Positions 23,533-34,308 of a stretch of 64,000 nt of DNA are shown here, piece after piece. Source of the DNA: Gigaspora margarita (Eukaryota; Glomeromycota; Glomeromycetes; Diversisporales; Gigasporaceae); contig WTPW01000508.1 of the NCBI GenBank assembly GCA_009809945.1, forward strand, positions 140,436 to 204,435, in the 5' to 3' direction. The notes under the pieces are model-generated. The model ran no database searches. It saw only the letters and a list, made by a program, of their open reading frames with translations, and had not been told where the DNA came from. A program made the translations under genes and the position numbers. The first letter of the stretch is position 1; every line of letters starts with the position of its first letter.

Positions 23533-23744
23533 TAATGTCGCAGATCATAATTTAAAATGAAATCTATATTTTCTACTTAACCTGCTAACCTTCTAAAACC
23601 CACTAATACTTGTTTATTATAACCTTTTTTAAAACTAAACCCTAACCCTAACCCTAAAAAATGCACCCAAAAAAAATTTAGTTTTTGAGATTTTATACTA
23701 TAATTTCATTTTAATCTGGATTTCATTTTAATCTGCCACAATTA
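23533..23744. mobile_element. MITE (TGTCGCAGA family) with telomere-like loop
   Basis: Left end TTAATGTCGCAGATCATAAT; right end, inverted, TAATTGTGGCAGATTAAAAT. The loop carries three tandem CCCTAA words (CCCTAACCCTAACCCTAA at about 23640-23657). Same family as the nested elements in both duplication copies. Confidence 0.65.
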
Positions 23745-24649
23745 TGTCTTGCAAAGCTTCGATTGATAGTAGATCTATTTATTCTTAGGGATATATTGTA
23801 TACTATATTTTTATCACATTTATTTAATCATATCTATTTAATTTATCTTAATAATTAAAAATAACTATCTTAATCATTCGATTTTTGTATTTATCGATTA
23901 TATTAAATCAAGCATTAATATTTTATAAAGTAGATTTAGAATCGCTGATAAATGTAATAATTCTATATCTTAGTCATTTAACATGTATAAATAATCCGAT
24001 ATTCCCCGAATGATAGTTCTTCTAGAATCATATTACGACTACTTATATCGTCATATACAATTAGTTGTTTGCCTCTTCTAAAAGTAAATCACATAAATCC
24101 TCTGTAACGCGTAACTGCAATAAACTATATACTCTATTTTGGCATATACACGGGCATTGTAGTCAATCGTACTCGATATCCGTAACTAAAGTAAATTCGT
24201 TACCCCTAAACTTGTAATAGGTAATTTCGGTGTAACAATACTATCTCCTGTAATCTCTCTACGTTAACAACCTTCAACTAATATGTAAATCTACGTAAAT
24301 AAAATTATACTTGTTGAATTCCTTTCAGCACCCCTTTAAAATAATAAAGTCTTTTTTTTTTACTTAAATTAATTGACGTTTAACAAACAGTTTCGCTTTA
24401 ACGAAAAAAAACAAACCATAACTTTAAACGTAGCAATAAAAGCAATTCATTAAATATATCTTTATTAACATAGATTTAATAATTTATAATAATTTGGAAC
24501 TTTTGTCAATTTTTTTTCTATATACTGTGAACCTCGGAATCCGACCTGCCGACTGCGCCCCATGATAGTCGAGATCACGAGGTTAAATGCAATTTATCGC
24601 ATTTATCGCATTTATGCGATTTATTACAATAATATATAAATTATACATT
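23745..24649. other. No gene; one tRNA-like palindromic patch
   Basis: A/T-rich spacer between the duplicated blocks. A G+C-rich patch at about 24527-24585 reads, on minus, GGGGCGCAGTCGGCAG then GTCGGATTCCGAGGTTC, with CCTCG/CGAGG ends. It resembles a tRNA D-arm and half an anticodon arm, but it is too short and incomplete to be a tRNA gene. Confidence 0.4.
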
Positions 24650-24945
24650 GTTACTTTCATCGCTTATGATATTAATTTTGAATTTAGGCACTGACAATTA
24701 GTTGCGGCATGAATTTTAAATTTAGGCATTGCCGCATGCAAAAATTCAGGTAGAAACTATGCCGCAATAATTTCTACGGCATGTATAATCCGGATATTGA
24801 TATCCGGATCCTAACACTAATTATTGTCGCGGACCATAATGTAATCAGATTAAAATAAAATGTGTGTTCTATTTAGCCTTCTAAAACCCACATATATATG
24901 TTTAATATATTTTTCGATGGCTTATCAATTTTTTATACTGACATA

Positions 24946-25199
24946 TGGGGTGAGTCAATAGAAATTAAGCAAATTTTTATAATAACTTTGTTGAAACTTT
25001 AAATCGAAATAAATTAACAAAAACTTAATCAAAATTTGATAACTTTTTTTTAAATTAATTTTTATAAACATATAGAATTAATTTAAAAAGTTTTTTTTAT
25101 TAAATTTGATTAAGTTTTTATTAAGTTATTTTGATTTATGATAAAGTTTTAAAAAAATTTACTAAAAAAATTTGCTTGATTTTCTATTGACTCACCTCA
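24946..25199. mobile_element. Tc1/mariner-type MITE, TA target duplication (copy B)
   Basis: TGGGGTGAGTCAATAGAAAT and its complement (CTATTGACTCACCTCA) are flanked by TA at 24944-24945 and 25200-25201. Paralogous to 12121-12330. About 45 bp longer inside, with extra TTTAAATTAATTTTTATAAA-like sequence. Confidence 0.8.
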
Positions 25200-26414
25200 T
25201 ATTTAATCTGATTTCATTTTAATCTGTCACATTTATTAACAAACACATGCCTAATTTCGTGAGACCGTGCCATGAACTTTATCTTGTCTAAGTAATAATA
25301 AATTAGAAATTTAATTTCCTAAAATTCGAGATATTATTGATTAACAATCACGTGTAACTTTATTGGAATCATCCACGTGTTTAAGCGGCCGCACTGTTAT
25401 TTAAATTAGGGTATATAAAGCCGACGCCTGATTGCGTTTGCATATTAGTCACAATTATTCTAACTATTCGGGTATTGTCTAGATATATCTACCTAGGTAT
25501 TACCCGAGTATACTTACTCGAGTATTACTCGGGTGAACCTCCCGGATAGCTCTAGTTAGTTATTACTCGGTTATTCAGTTACCCGCGGGTAATCCGAGTA
25601 ATATTGGCTCGGGTATAAATAACCTCTAAGAATCGGTTTTGGTTTATCGGAACAATCAGACACACAACGAAATTATGTGTACAGTTTCTAAATTGCAAAT
25701 TCTATTAACATCTAAATATGAGTTTTCCATATGAGAGGATAAGCATTAAGTTAGGTTATTTGATGAGAAAAATTTATAATCAAAATTCATTATATAAATT
25801 AGAAGGTACTTATCAGAAAATGTATTTAACGCTTTTTTTATCAAGAATTTTTAATTAAAAATTTTTTAGAAACGAACGACAATAATAAGTGAAATCTAAA
25901 ATTGTTTCTTACAAATTCCGGGACAAACTAAAAATTTTGCTCGTTCCCGAAATTCCTTCGGTTTTTGTCTTATGAATCATCTACTTCGGAAATTACATCG
26001 CTATTTCGGACTGAATTTCTGAAGACAGAGATGTGGTTTCCGAAAAGTTAGGTGACTTTTAGGATGAAGCCGAAGAGATTTCGGGAAATAAATTTTAGTA
26101 AATTATCCGTTAGCCAAAATTGTTATCCGTATTATCTATCCGGGTCTAAGTTCTACATCAGTGTATTCGGTATTTCTAGTTTTCATCGCTGTGATAAAAA
26201 TTAATATAAATGTTATTTTAGATTTCAAAATGATGACATTTATCTTTGCAAAAATGAACAAATTTTGCAGATTGCCAAATTACAATAAATTGCAATCACC
26301 TGAATATTGTTTGTAATTAAGAGATGATTATAGCATTATCGATACAGAATTAAAGTTATGAAATACTATATTTATATCAGATCCTTGGTTATGGAATACA
26401 ACTTCACGATTTTT

Positions 26415-26590
26415 ACAGGGCAATCCCCAAAATTCCTGGTCGGATTTAGGTCGGCATTTAGCCCTAGTGGCTTTTGATTTAATGAATGGCTACAAATTCA
26501 TTTGTAAAATTTTTTATTATTCCTGAGCAAAATCGATCATTTCTGGCCCTGCCGACCAGGAATTTTGGGGATCTTTCTGTATAAGTTCAA
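26415..26590. mobile_element. MITE present only in copy B
   Basis: TIRs ATCCCCAAAATTCCTGGTCG and CGACCAGGAATTTTGGGGAT lie inside TACAG...CTGTA ends. The word CAACTTCAC occurs on both sides (about 26399 and 26588) and once at the empty site in copy A (near 13509), suggesting a target duplication of about 9-12 bp as for Mutator-type elements. The exact ends are uncertain. Confidence 0.65.
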
Positions 26591-26679
26591 CTTCACAATC
26601 GCGCAACCGGGTTAGCAATTAGGTGAACTGCATTCTACAAATTTCAAAGATACATCGTTTATAAATCGTAATTAGATTT

Positions 26680-26871
26680 TATACTTTAGAATAGTGTCGA
26701 TCAGAAAATAAGTGCGATGAATTTAACCATTATTGGATTTCTTTTCAAATGATGAAAATGAAGGCTTTTTATGGATTTGAAAACTGTTTTTTTTTTCTTA
26801 TAAAAGGACATCAAGTTATCAATAATCATCTCTAAAAAAAAAAAAATTTTTACCTATTTCGCAAAGAAATC
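26680..26871 (+). promoter_or_regulatory. Promoter block of ML gene 2
   Basis: TATA box TATAAAAGG at 26799-26807, about 70 bp upstream of the ATG. The block is the paralogue of 20195-20413, with the same GAATAGTGTCGATCAGAA, AAGGCTTTTTATGGATTT and TATAAAAGGACATCAAG order. Its retention supports continued expression of both genes. Confidence 0.6.
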
Positions 26872-27381
26872 ATGAAGAATTCTATTTTCACATTCATTTT
26901 ATTTGCTCTTCTTCTTACAGTAAATGCAGCTCCATTTCAACTTAACAAAAGGCTTATTACCTTTAAGACTTGTGCTCTTGAAAATCCTGTTGACTTACTT
27001 ACTGTAAAAATCGGAAATAACCCTCCAGTATCTGAAAATAGCGAATCATTTGATGTATCTGGAAAATTGACTAAAAATGATATCACCAAAGACAAAACTC
27101 TTCTTTTTGTTGTGTTTGGAGACAAAACAGGAAGAAATATTGGCAAAATTTACACTCAAACTTTTAACGATCCAGTAATGGCTGGAGCCCCATTTAATAT
27201 ATCTGCATCAGATGTACCCACTCCTAAATTGCCTGATCCATATTTTCTTCAAATTATTGTTGGAAATCCAGATGGTTCAAACGAAACTGTAACTTTTTTT
27301 GCTTGTGCAATAGCTATAGTAATGGAAATTCAAAAAAAACTAAAATTTTTGATATTTATAAACCAAATTAGTTTCTTATAG
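26872..27381 (+). CDS. Secreted ML-domain protein 2, altered C-terminus
   Basis: A 169-residue paralogue of the protein at 20414, roughly half identical by eye. The signal peptide and pro-segment are nearly unchanged (MKN-IF-FILFALLLTVNA, then APFQLNKR), while the mature domain has diverged more. It keeps the ML-type layout: an early Cys (KTCAL), NPPVSENSESFDVSG, KLTKNDIT, and a late FFAC. The end is odd. Compared with gene 1, a deletion of about 27-35 bases has removed the tail and stop region, so the frame reads on into sequence that is 3'-untranslated in gene 1. This adds a hydrophobic KLKFLIFINQISFL tail. That tail may hinder secretion or folding, or the gene may be decaying. Role in lipid binding is inferred, as for gene 1. 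Confidence 0.8.
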   Translation: MKNSIFTFILFALLLTVNAAPFQLNKRLITFKTCALENPVDLLTVKIGNNPPVSENSESFDVSGKLTKNDITKDKTLLFVVFGDKTGRNIGKIYTQTFNDPVMAGAPFNISASDVPTPKLPDPYFLQIIVGNPDGSNETVTFFACAIAIVMEIQKKLKFLIFINQISFL

Positions 27382-29403
27382 TTTCTTTTATATAAAATCT
27401 TATTTAATCAGTCTCAAATTTAATATTAAAAAATAAATCCTATTTATTCTTTTAATGATTTTATATTGGTTTTTTTATAAAGAGAATTTAGTTCTTTATT
27501 AATATATTTGTTTATTCTTTTAATGATTTTATATTAATTTTTTTTTATAAAGAGAACTTAGTTCTTTATTAATAAATTTGTTCATTTTTTAAAAATAAAT
27601 TAATTTAATTGCAATTACTTAATGGTTTATGTCTGTTATGCAAATTAAAGCATTAATAATAATTAGAATAATATAGAAGGCAAATATAGAATTAAATTTG
27701 ACTATAATTAGTTATACGACAGGCTATGTGGTAAATATAGATGCAGATATTTAATGACGTATAATTACATCCAGTTACATGTTATCACATCAAAAGTGCT
27801 ATAACGACGTAGTTCGTAACCTATTTCAGTAGTTACGTCAATAATAACGGCGTAGGTCATAACAACTGCCATTTGTCGTAACCTTATTTCAGTAGTTATG
27901 TCAATACAGAAAGTTATGGCATTGTGGAAGTAGTGATACGGGCTGATCCCAAAGGCTTGGGCCGACCCGGCCGAGAAAATTACTCGGGCCNGTCGACCGG
28001 GNCGACCATATTATTAAAAAATTTTNAGTCAATCCAAAATTACCAACCACACCTATAATATGATCTCCTAACAATAATTTCGGTAATTTTACTNAACAAA
28101 TTACCATACCTCANAAAATTCTCGTGTTTANNTTGGTTGACTGTCTATCATACCGAAATTTTCCGATATTACATTGACTTAATGCTGGCCGAACCTGTGA
28201 TTAATTTCAACCTAATTCGACAACTTGCCCAAAAGTTCTGGTAACTTACATCAATGATCTTAGTAACTTACCATTTGGTAATTATCTGCAGTTAAGTCAA
28301 CTGCGGAATTAAGTCCTTAAAAATTATTTAGTGGCCCGACAAGAAGTAAAAATAATTAGTCAGTCAGAAAAGCTCTTATTCGTCCATTGAACTAAAAAAG
28401 ATTAATTTGGATTAGCTTATTGATGGACTGACTATTGGTGGTTTCTAGTAAAATTAAAGCGAATAAAAGGTTGAGAAATAGATTGATTTAAAATCCTAAC
28501 TTATCTTAGTCGGCCCGCCCGGCCCGTGAAGGCGTGGGTCGACCTTCGGCCCGCCCTCCCGCCCGGCCGATGGGCCGGGGTCAGCCCGTATCACTATGTG
28601 GAAGTATAAAGTTATAGACATACGGCAATACAAAAAGTTACGGTTTTATGTTTGAAGATGTATAATTACGTCTAATTACTATATCATCAAAAGTGTTATG
28701 ATGATGTAGATGTAATAATTGATATTTTTTTATAAATTAATTGCGGCAATATATAATGACGTATGATACAACAGTTGATATTTTTTATAATTAGTTACAA
28801 AAAAAATATTTTGAATTTTACCAAATTATTAAAACCAATAATGAATAAATGAGCTTTTTTTCTTGATTAGTTTTGCTAATTCCCAAATGATTTGAAATTA
28901 TGTAATTAACCTTATGTAAATATTATTATAATTGGCTAAATGATTATACAGGTCTTGTAATATATTAAAAATTTGGTAGTTTAGCATCAATAAATTTACA
29001 TAGATAAAGAAATTTTACTTATAAATTGAATATTAGTGATTTTACAAGTGCAATACACATTAAAAATTATGAATTTTCAAATGTTACAGCAACAAGTCGA
29101 ATGCTACGCTCACATCAAATGTTACGTCACAAGATAAAGTTAGGGCACATGTCAAATATGTCAAATATTAACGGCATAAGTCAAAATGTTACGGCATAAA
29201 TCAAATGACAAATGTTACAACACAAGACAAATGCTGCACGCGTCAGATGTTACTGCAAAGTTGATTATGGTATCTTCACATTTTTGAGCTATGTCCAATT
29301 GACATCATTTACACACTAGATGAGTCTATAGTGATAAGGAATAAACGTCGTATTTTAAATGTTATGTGAAATTAAAAATAAGTTTTTCTGAATTTGATGT
29401 TAA
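27382..29403. repeat. Segmental duplication, copy B downstream block
   Basis: Paralogue of 20900-22560, interrupted by the hAT-type element at 27931-28596 and ended by the insertion at 29404. A local direct repeat (TTAATGATTTTATATTRRTTT, two units) lies near 27450-27570. No gene lies in it. Confidence 0.8.
27931..28596. mobile_element. hAT-type element with perfect 8-bp TSD
   Basis: TIRs TAGTGATACGGGCTGA and TCAGCCCGTATCACTA begin TAGTG, fitting the hAT terminal pattern. TGTGGAAG flanks both sides (27923-27930, 28597-28604), and the paralogous site in copy A (near 21650) has it once (TGTGGAGG), an empty site. Subterminal regions are G+C-rich degenerate repeats of GGCCCGACC-type words. No transposase frame; several ambiguous bases. 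Confidence 0.9.
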
Positions 29404-31563
29404 GGCCACTCCAATTTAATTCTTTGTTTAACATAAGTTCAAAATTTTTTAGGGGGGGATTTAAACAACATACGATTAGGTCCGGTTCAGGTCCGGCGAG
29501 GATCGGAATAGGTTCGGTTTTGGGTCCGGTCCAGGATTGGACCAGACTCAGACTCTAAATTTTATGCAGACTGGTCTGAGTCCGAATATACTTATATGTA
29601 TTTTTTAGGTGCTGACAAGTTTACTTAGTGCATGTAGTTAGAATTAATTAGTAAAATTTTATGAATCATAAGATTTTATAGAATTTTATTAATAAAATTT
29701 TATAAAATCTAATAATACACGAATTTTTATTATTAATTCTAACTTTATGTACTAAGTAAACATATTCAGAACCTAAAAATACATCAAATCGGCAGTTATT
29801 TTTATTTTACTTGAAATTTGGAGAATAGATGCATAATTTTGGATTTTTGATCTAAAAAGTCAAATTTAAGCATCTCTTTCTCCAAATTTCAAGTAAAATA
29901 AAAACAATCTGCCAATTTAATGTATTTTTAGGTTCTAAATAAGTTTATTTAGTGCATGGAGTTAGAATTAATCAGTAAAATTTTGTGAATCATAAAATTT
30001 TATAGAATTTTATTAATAAACTTCTATAAAATCTTATGATACACAAACTTTTACTGATTAATTCTAACTTAATACACTAAGTAAACTTGTACAGCACCTA
30101 AAAATACATCAAATCAGCATAGTTGTTTTTATTTTACTTGAAATTTGGAGAATAGATGCATAATTTTGGATTTTTGATTAAAAAAGTCAAATTTAAACAT
30201 CTTTTCTCCAAATTTCAAGTAAAATAAAAACAATTCTGCTGATTAATGTATTTTTAGGTTCTAAATAAGTTTATTTAGTGCATGGAGTTAAAATAAATTA
30301 GTAAAATTTTGTGAATCATAAAATTTTATAGAATTTTATTAATAAAATTCCATAAAATCTTATGATTCACAAACTTTTACTGATTAATTCTAACTTAATG
30401 CACTAAGTAAACTTGTACAGCACCTAAAAATACATCAAATCAGCAGAGTTATTTTTATTTTACTTGAAATTTGGAGATTAGATGCATAATTTTGGATTTT
30501 TGATCAAAAAAGTCAAATTTAAGCATCTTTGCTCCAAATTTCAAGTAAAATGCCAATTTAATGTATTTTTAGGTTCTAAATAAGTTCATTTAGTGCATGG
30601 AGTTAGAATAAATAGTAAAAGTTTGTGAATCATAAAATTTTATAGAATTTTATTAATAAAATTCTATAAAATCTTATGATTCACAAAATTTTACTGATTA
30701 ATTCTAACTTAATGCACTAAGTAAACTTGTACAGCACCTAAAATACATCAAATCGGCAGAGTTATTTTATTTTACTTGAAATTTGGAGAATAGATACTTA
30801 AATTTGGATTTTTGATCAAAAAAGTAAAATTTAAGCATCTTTTCTCCAAATTTCAAGTAAAATAAAAACAATTCTGCCGATTTAATGTATTTTTAGGCTC
30901 TGAATAAGTTTATTTAGTGCATGGCGTTAGAATAAATTAGTAAAATTTTGTGAATCATAAGATTTTATAGAATTTTATTAATAAAACTCTATAAAATCTT
31001 ATGATTCACAAACTTTTACTGATTAATTCTAAGTTAATTCACTAGGTAAACTTGTTCAGAGTCTAAAAATACATTAAATTGCAGTATTGTTTTTATTTTA
31101 CTTGAAATTTGGAGAAAAGATGCTTAAATTTGACTTTTTTGATCGAAAAATCCAAAATTATGCATCTATTCTCCAAATTTCAAGGAAAATCTACTGATTT
31201 GATGTATTTTTAAGTGCTAAACATGTTTACTTAGTGCATAAAGCTAGAATTAATTAATAAAAATTTGTGTATTATAAGATTTTATAAAATTTTATTAATA
31301 AAATTCTATAAAATCTTATGATTCATAATATTTTACTAATTAATTCTAACTAACTTATATAATGTTCCTAGGTTTAGCATGACTGCATCACACAGCTACT
31401 CTAATTTTGGTGATATTTCTGTATGGGTTCATTTTCGTAATATGAAAAGTGAAATTTGAATCTAAGTGTTATATATATATATATGTTGCTTAACTCCCCC
31501 CCCATAATTTGCTCAATCGAGAGGGGGGGGGGGTTATGTTAAACATGGATTTAAATTGTCGTG
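29404..31563. mobile_element. 2.2-kb element built of alternating palindromes
   Basis: Ends GGCCACTCCAATTTAATTC and (inverted) CACGACAATTTAAATCC, each followed by a GTTTAACATAA block. Copy-A homology stops at 29403 and resumes near 31566, so this is an insertion. Inside, after a GGTCCGG-rich patch (29480-29590), two palindromes alternate with a period of about 320 bp. P1 has AGTTAGAATTAATTAGTAAA arms, six copies from about 29637 to 31355. P2 has TTTTACTTGAAATTTGGAGA arms, five copies. They are separated by AATGTATTTTTAGGTTCTAA-type spacers. Poly-C/poly-G tracts lie at about 31493-31531. Confidence 0.8.
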
Positions 31564-31628
31564 TTTAGGTGATAGTGACTCAATCAATAATACAGTAATC
31601 CATTTAGGATTTTGTTAAATTTAACAGA

Positions 31629-31899
31629 TTGCGATATCGCAGGTTAATATTAAAAAAAAAATTATTAGATAAGGTTAGGGTTCGAACTAGTATTAAGGTT
31701 AGGGTTAGAGGGCATATATATATCCAAAATTAAGCGTTATAAATGTTTAATATAAGCCCAAGACTAATTTACATAATGAAATTTCAAGATATTTAAAATT
31801 TTTGATTTTTTTTTCGTAATTTTTCCTAATTTTCGTTCGTTTTTGTTACACAAGATCCTGTGAGTTATTGGTCAATCATATTAACCTGCGATATAGCAA
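31629..31899. mobile_element. MITE (TTGCGATATCGCAGG) with telomere-like loop
   Basis: TTGCGATATCGCAGGTTAAT is matched by ATTAACCTGCGATATAGCAA. The loop has GGTTAGGGTTCG and GGTTAGGGTTAGAG. No coding capacity. From 31900 to 32212 only A/T-rich sequence is seen. Confidence 0.75.
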
Positions 31900-32212
31900 C
31901 CTGCGATATTTATTAACATCCTAAAATTAAATTGTTTTTATATTGAATATAATCATAGAATCAAATTTACTTTATTAAAACAGAAGTTATAACATTATAA
32001 AAATATATAGTTTTTTATACATAAAATACAATTGTTAATAATTTTGTCTGTTTAGAAAAATAAATTAGAAAATATTACAACATTGCTTTAAAGGTACACA
32101 CTTTATATGCAATTTACAAATTACGGAATTGGAATTGCTTTGCTAGAAATAGAATATTAAGGTTTAAAATTTTAAAAATCTTATATATTAAATTTTAGGA
32201 TTGTAATCGTCC

Positions 32213-32476
32213 GTAACCGCACCCCAATCAAGCCAATTATATTATAAGATCAGGTGTAACGTTACATATTTTGAAAGACGTTCATTTTGCCTAAAATCAA
32301 ATTTTCGCATATGAAACTACCTTTCGTTTCTAACAAAAAACCCTGCTAAATTTTAATGAAATTATAGCCTTCTCTAACTCAAGCCTCACTCTAACCCTAA
32401 CCCTAATCACACGGTTTTATTTATAAAGAAAAGTCGCTTTGATAGTCACGTTACACCTGAGCTTAGTTGCGGTTAC
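32213..32476. mobile_element. MITE (GTAACCGCA...) with telomere-like loop
   Basis: GTAACCGCA plus CAGGTGTAACGT on the left is matched by ACGTTACACCTG plus TGCGGTTAC on the right. The loop contains CTCTAACCCTAACCCTAATC. Confidence 0.7.
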
Positions 32477-32674
32477 ATTAAACAAATTTAACCTAAATTT
32501 TATTATCAGTTATACGTGTTGCACTATGATAGCAAATCATTTGGTATATGACACCCCACTGTTTCACCCAGTTTGAAGGTCAGAAAAGTATAATAAGTCA
32601 AATAAGTTTGCTTATTTGATTTATTTGATTTATTTAATTTATCTGATTTATCGTATTTATTTAATGAAAAAAAG

Positions 32675-32886
32675 TATTTGTCACCACCTGCAACGCGTCA
32701 TCAGCCCATAAGGCCTTAAGGCCTATTAATGTTAAAGTAAGGTTAAGTTAGGTTTAGGGTCAAGATTAATACAGAATTGCGAGAGGATCATTTTTTGTTA
32801 GAAGTGCAGTAGGTGTTATCTTAGTAAAATTTTGAGTTATAAATATACCTGTGACAAAAAAGGCGTGTTGCAGGTGGTGACAAATA
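32675..32886. mobile_element. MITE (TATTTGTCACCACCTGCAA) with telomere-like loop
   Basis: TATTTGTCACCACCTGCAAC is matched by GTTGCAGGTGGTGACAAATA, 212 bp in all. The loop has GGTTAAGTTAGGTTTAGGGT and a GGCCTTAAGGCC palindrome. Confidence 0.8.
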
Positions 32887-32940
32887 CATTTTTCCTTATT
32901 TAATTAGTCAAATTTGTTTAATTAGTTCGATTTATCTAAT

Positions 32941-33181
32941 AGGCGAGACCAACTGGATTCTGTGTTTTACATTACCCCTCCCCCCATAGTAAAAAAAAAT
33001 TTAGGTAAATATACATAGGGTTACAGGATATTTCGGAAAATTTATACAGTCACGGAACAATTCGGAAAAATTTTTTTGAAAAAAAAAATTTTTTAAAATT
33101 TTACTATGTGAGCCACCCCTCCCCCTCTCACGGAAGGGAGAGGAGGGTAATGTAAAAACAGAATCCAGTTGGTCTCGCCTT
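32941..33181. mobile_element. MITE (AGGCGAGACCAACTGG), copy 1
   Basis: AGGCGAGACCAACTGGATTC is matched by GAATCCAGTTGGTCTCGCCT; TIRs extend about 45 bp through TTTTACATTACCCCTCC. TAAT flanks both sides. A second, transition-decayed copy is at 61873-62103. From 33182 to 33648 there is no gene; an ACGTACGTACGT run lies at about 33632-33646. Confidence 0.85.
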
Positions 33182-33648
33182 AATCACATTTGTCCAATTT
33201 ATCAAACCTGGCAACTTGTTAGAACAAGTAAAATAGCAGAATTAGCATATGAGTTCGCTAAGAGATGCAGTAGGGTAAAAAGTATAAATACGATGTTTTT
33301 TACCTTTGCAATAAAAAAAATCAGTTGAGTTCGGAATTTCTAGAGCAAAATTAGAGTAGAAATGTTAGCACTAGTAAATCACTAATAAATATTTGAATTA
33401 GTATACTGATATTATTTAAACTGATAACCTTCGATAGGTGAAATTCGAATTAAAGTCTAATCCTGTGACCCCAAATTATAATCTCGTGAAGTAATATACA
33501 ACCCTAATTCCTCGGACCAAGTCAATACACGCCTCAATCGAAACCTTACCATTATTAGGGTTAAGTTAGAGTAGTTTAATGGTGTATAGTTGTGATATTT
33601 AGACGTAGGGTATTTTTTCACCCTCACAGCGCACGTACGTACGTACCT

Positions 33649-34308
33649 GGTGTGAACTCATAAGGAGACATTCATATGATTGGTTATTTTGGTAGAGCTA
33701 CCCGTGATTGCCCGTGATAATTAACCAATTAAAATACAAGATTTTATTAATACATTACTAAAAACGAACCAAGACTTCGAATAATAGAATACGTAAAGTG
33801 GTTAAATGTGATATTTATTACTAATAAACCCAAAATCATTAAAGAATCTACGTACAAGATCTACGTACAAAAAAAATAAACTACAACTATTAATATACAG
33901 TTGACAAGCCCAAATGCACTACAAGAATCGACCAAATTTAAAACATTAAGCCCGGATCTTCCACTACTAAGAGCTCGTACCTATTCAAATCAAACAGTTA
34001 AAAGTAAAAGTTTATCTAAATTTAACGTAATAAAATAGTTTTAGACGAAATTTCCAGTTAACCTTCACTCTACAATATAGTCCTGTTTTCTAAGTAAAGT
34101 TCTTGGGGTTACTGATTATTTCTGATTATTTTTATACAGTGAATATAAACGTTCTTTCGAAATGAAAAATTGCTTTTGCAGTGACTTTTTATTAGTGAAA
34201 CGTTGCGCTTCCAAAAAGTACTTTAAAGTGTATAAATAAGTTACCCAGGCAATTGATTTAAATCAGCCAATCAAACGAATGTCTCACCATACGGTCTAAA
34301 CGGTCTCA
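33649..34308. mobile_element. TIR element (GGAGACATTCATATGATTGG)
   Basis: The left TIR near 33658-33692 and the right TIR near 34263-34305 pair over about 35-40 bp (GAGACATTCRTWTGATTGG). The terminus resembles the TIR pair at 49252/54015 (GCGGACATT...ATTGG), so the two may share a transposase type. A TTTTCTAAGTAAAGTTCTT block at about 34088 recurs near 53785 inside that larger element. Confidence 0.6.

Larger units (their letters stand above)
24650..26671. repeat. Segmental duplication, copy B upstream block
   Basis: Collinear with 11770-13590 and then continuous with the promoter of ML gene 2. It keeps many more CpG sites than copy A. It includes the same nested MITE pair as copy A (24825-25240 enclosing 24946-25199) plus an extra MITE at 26415-26590. 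Confidence 0.85.
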
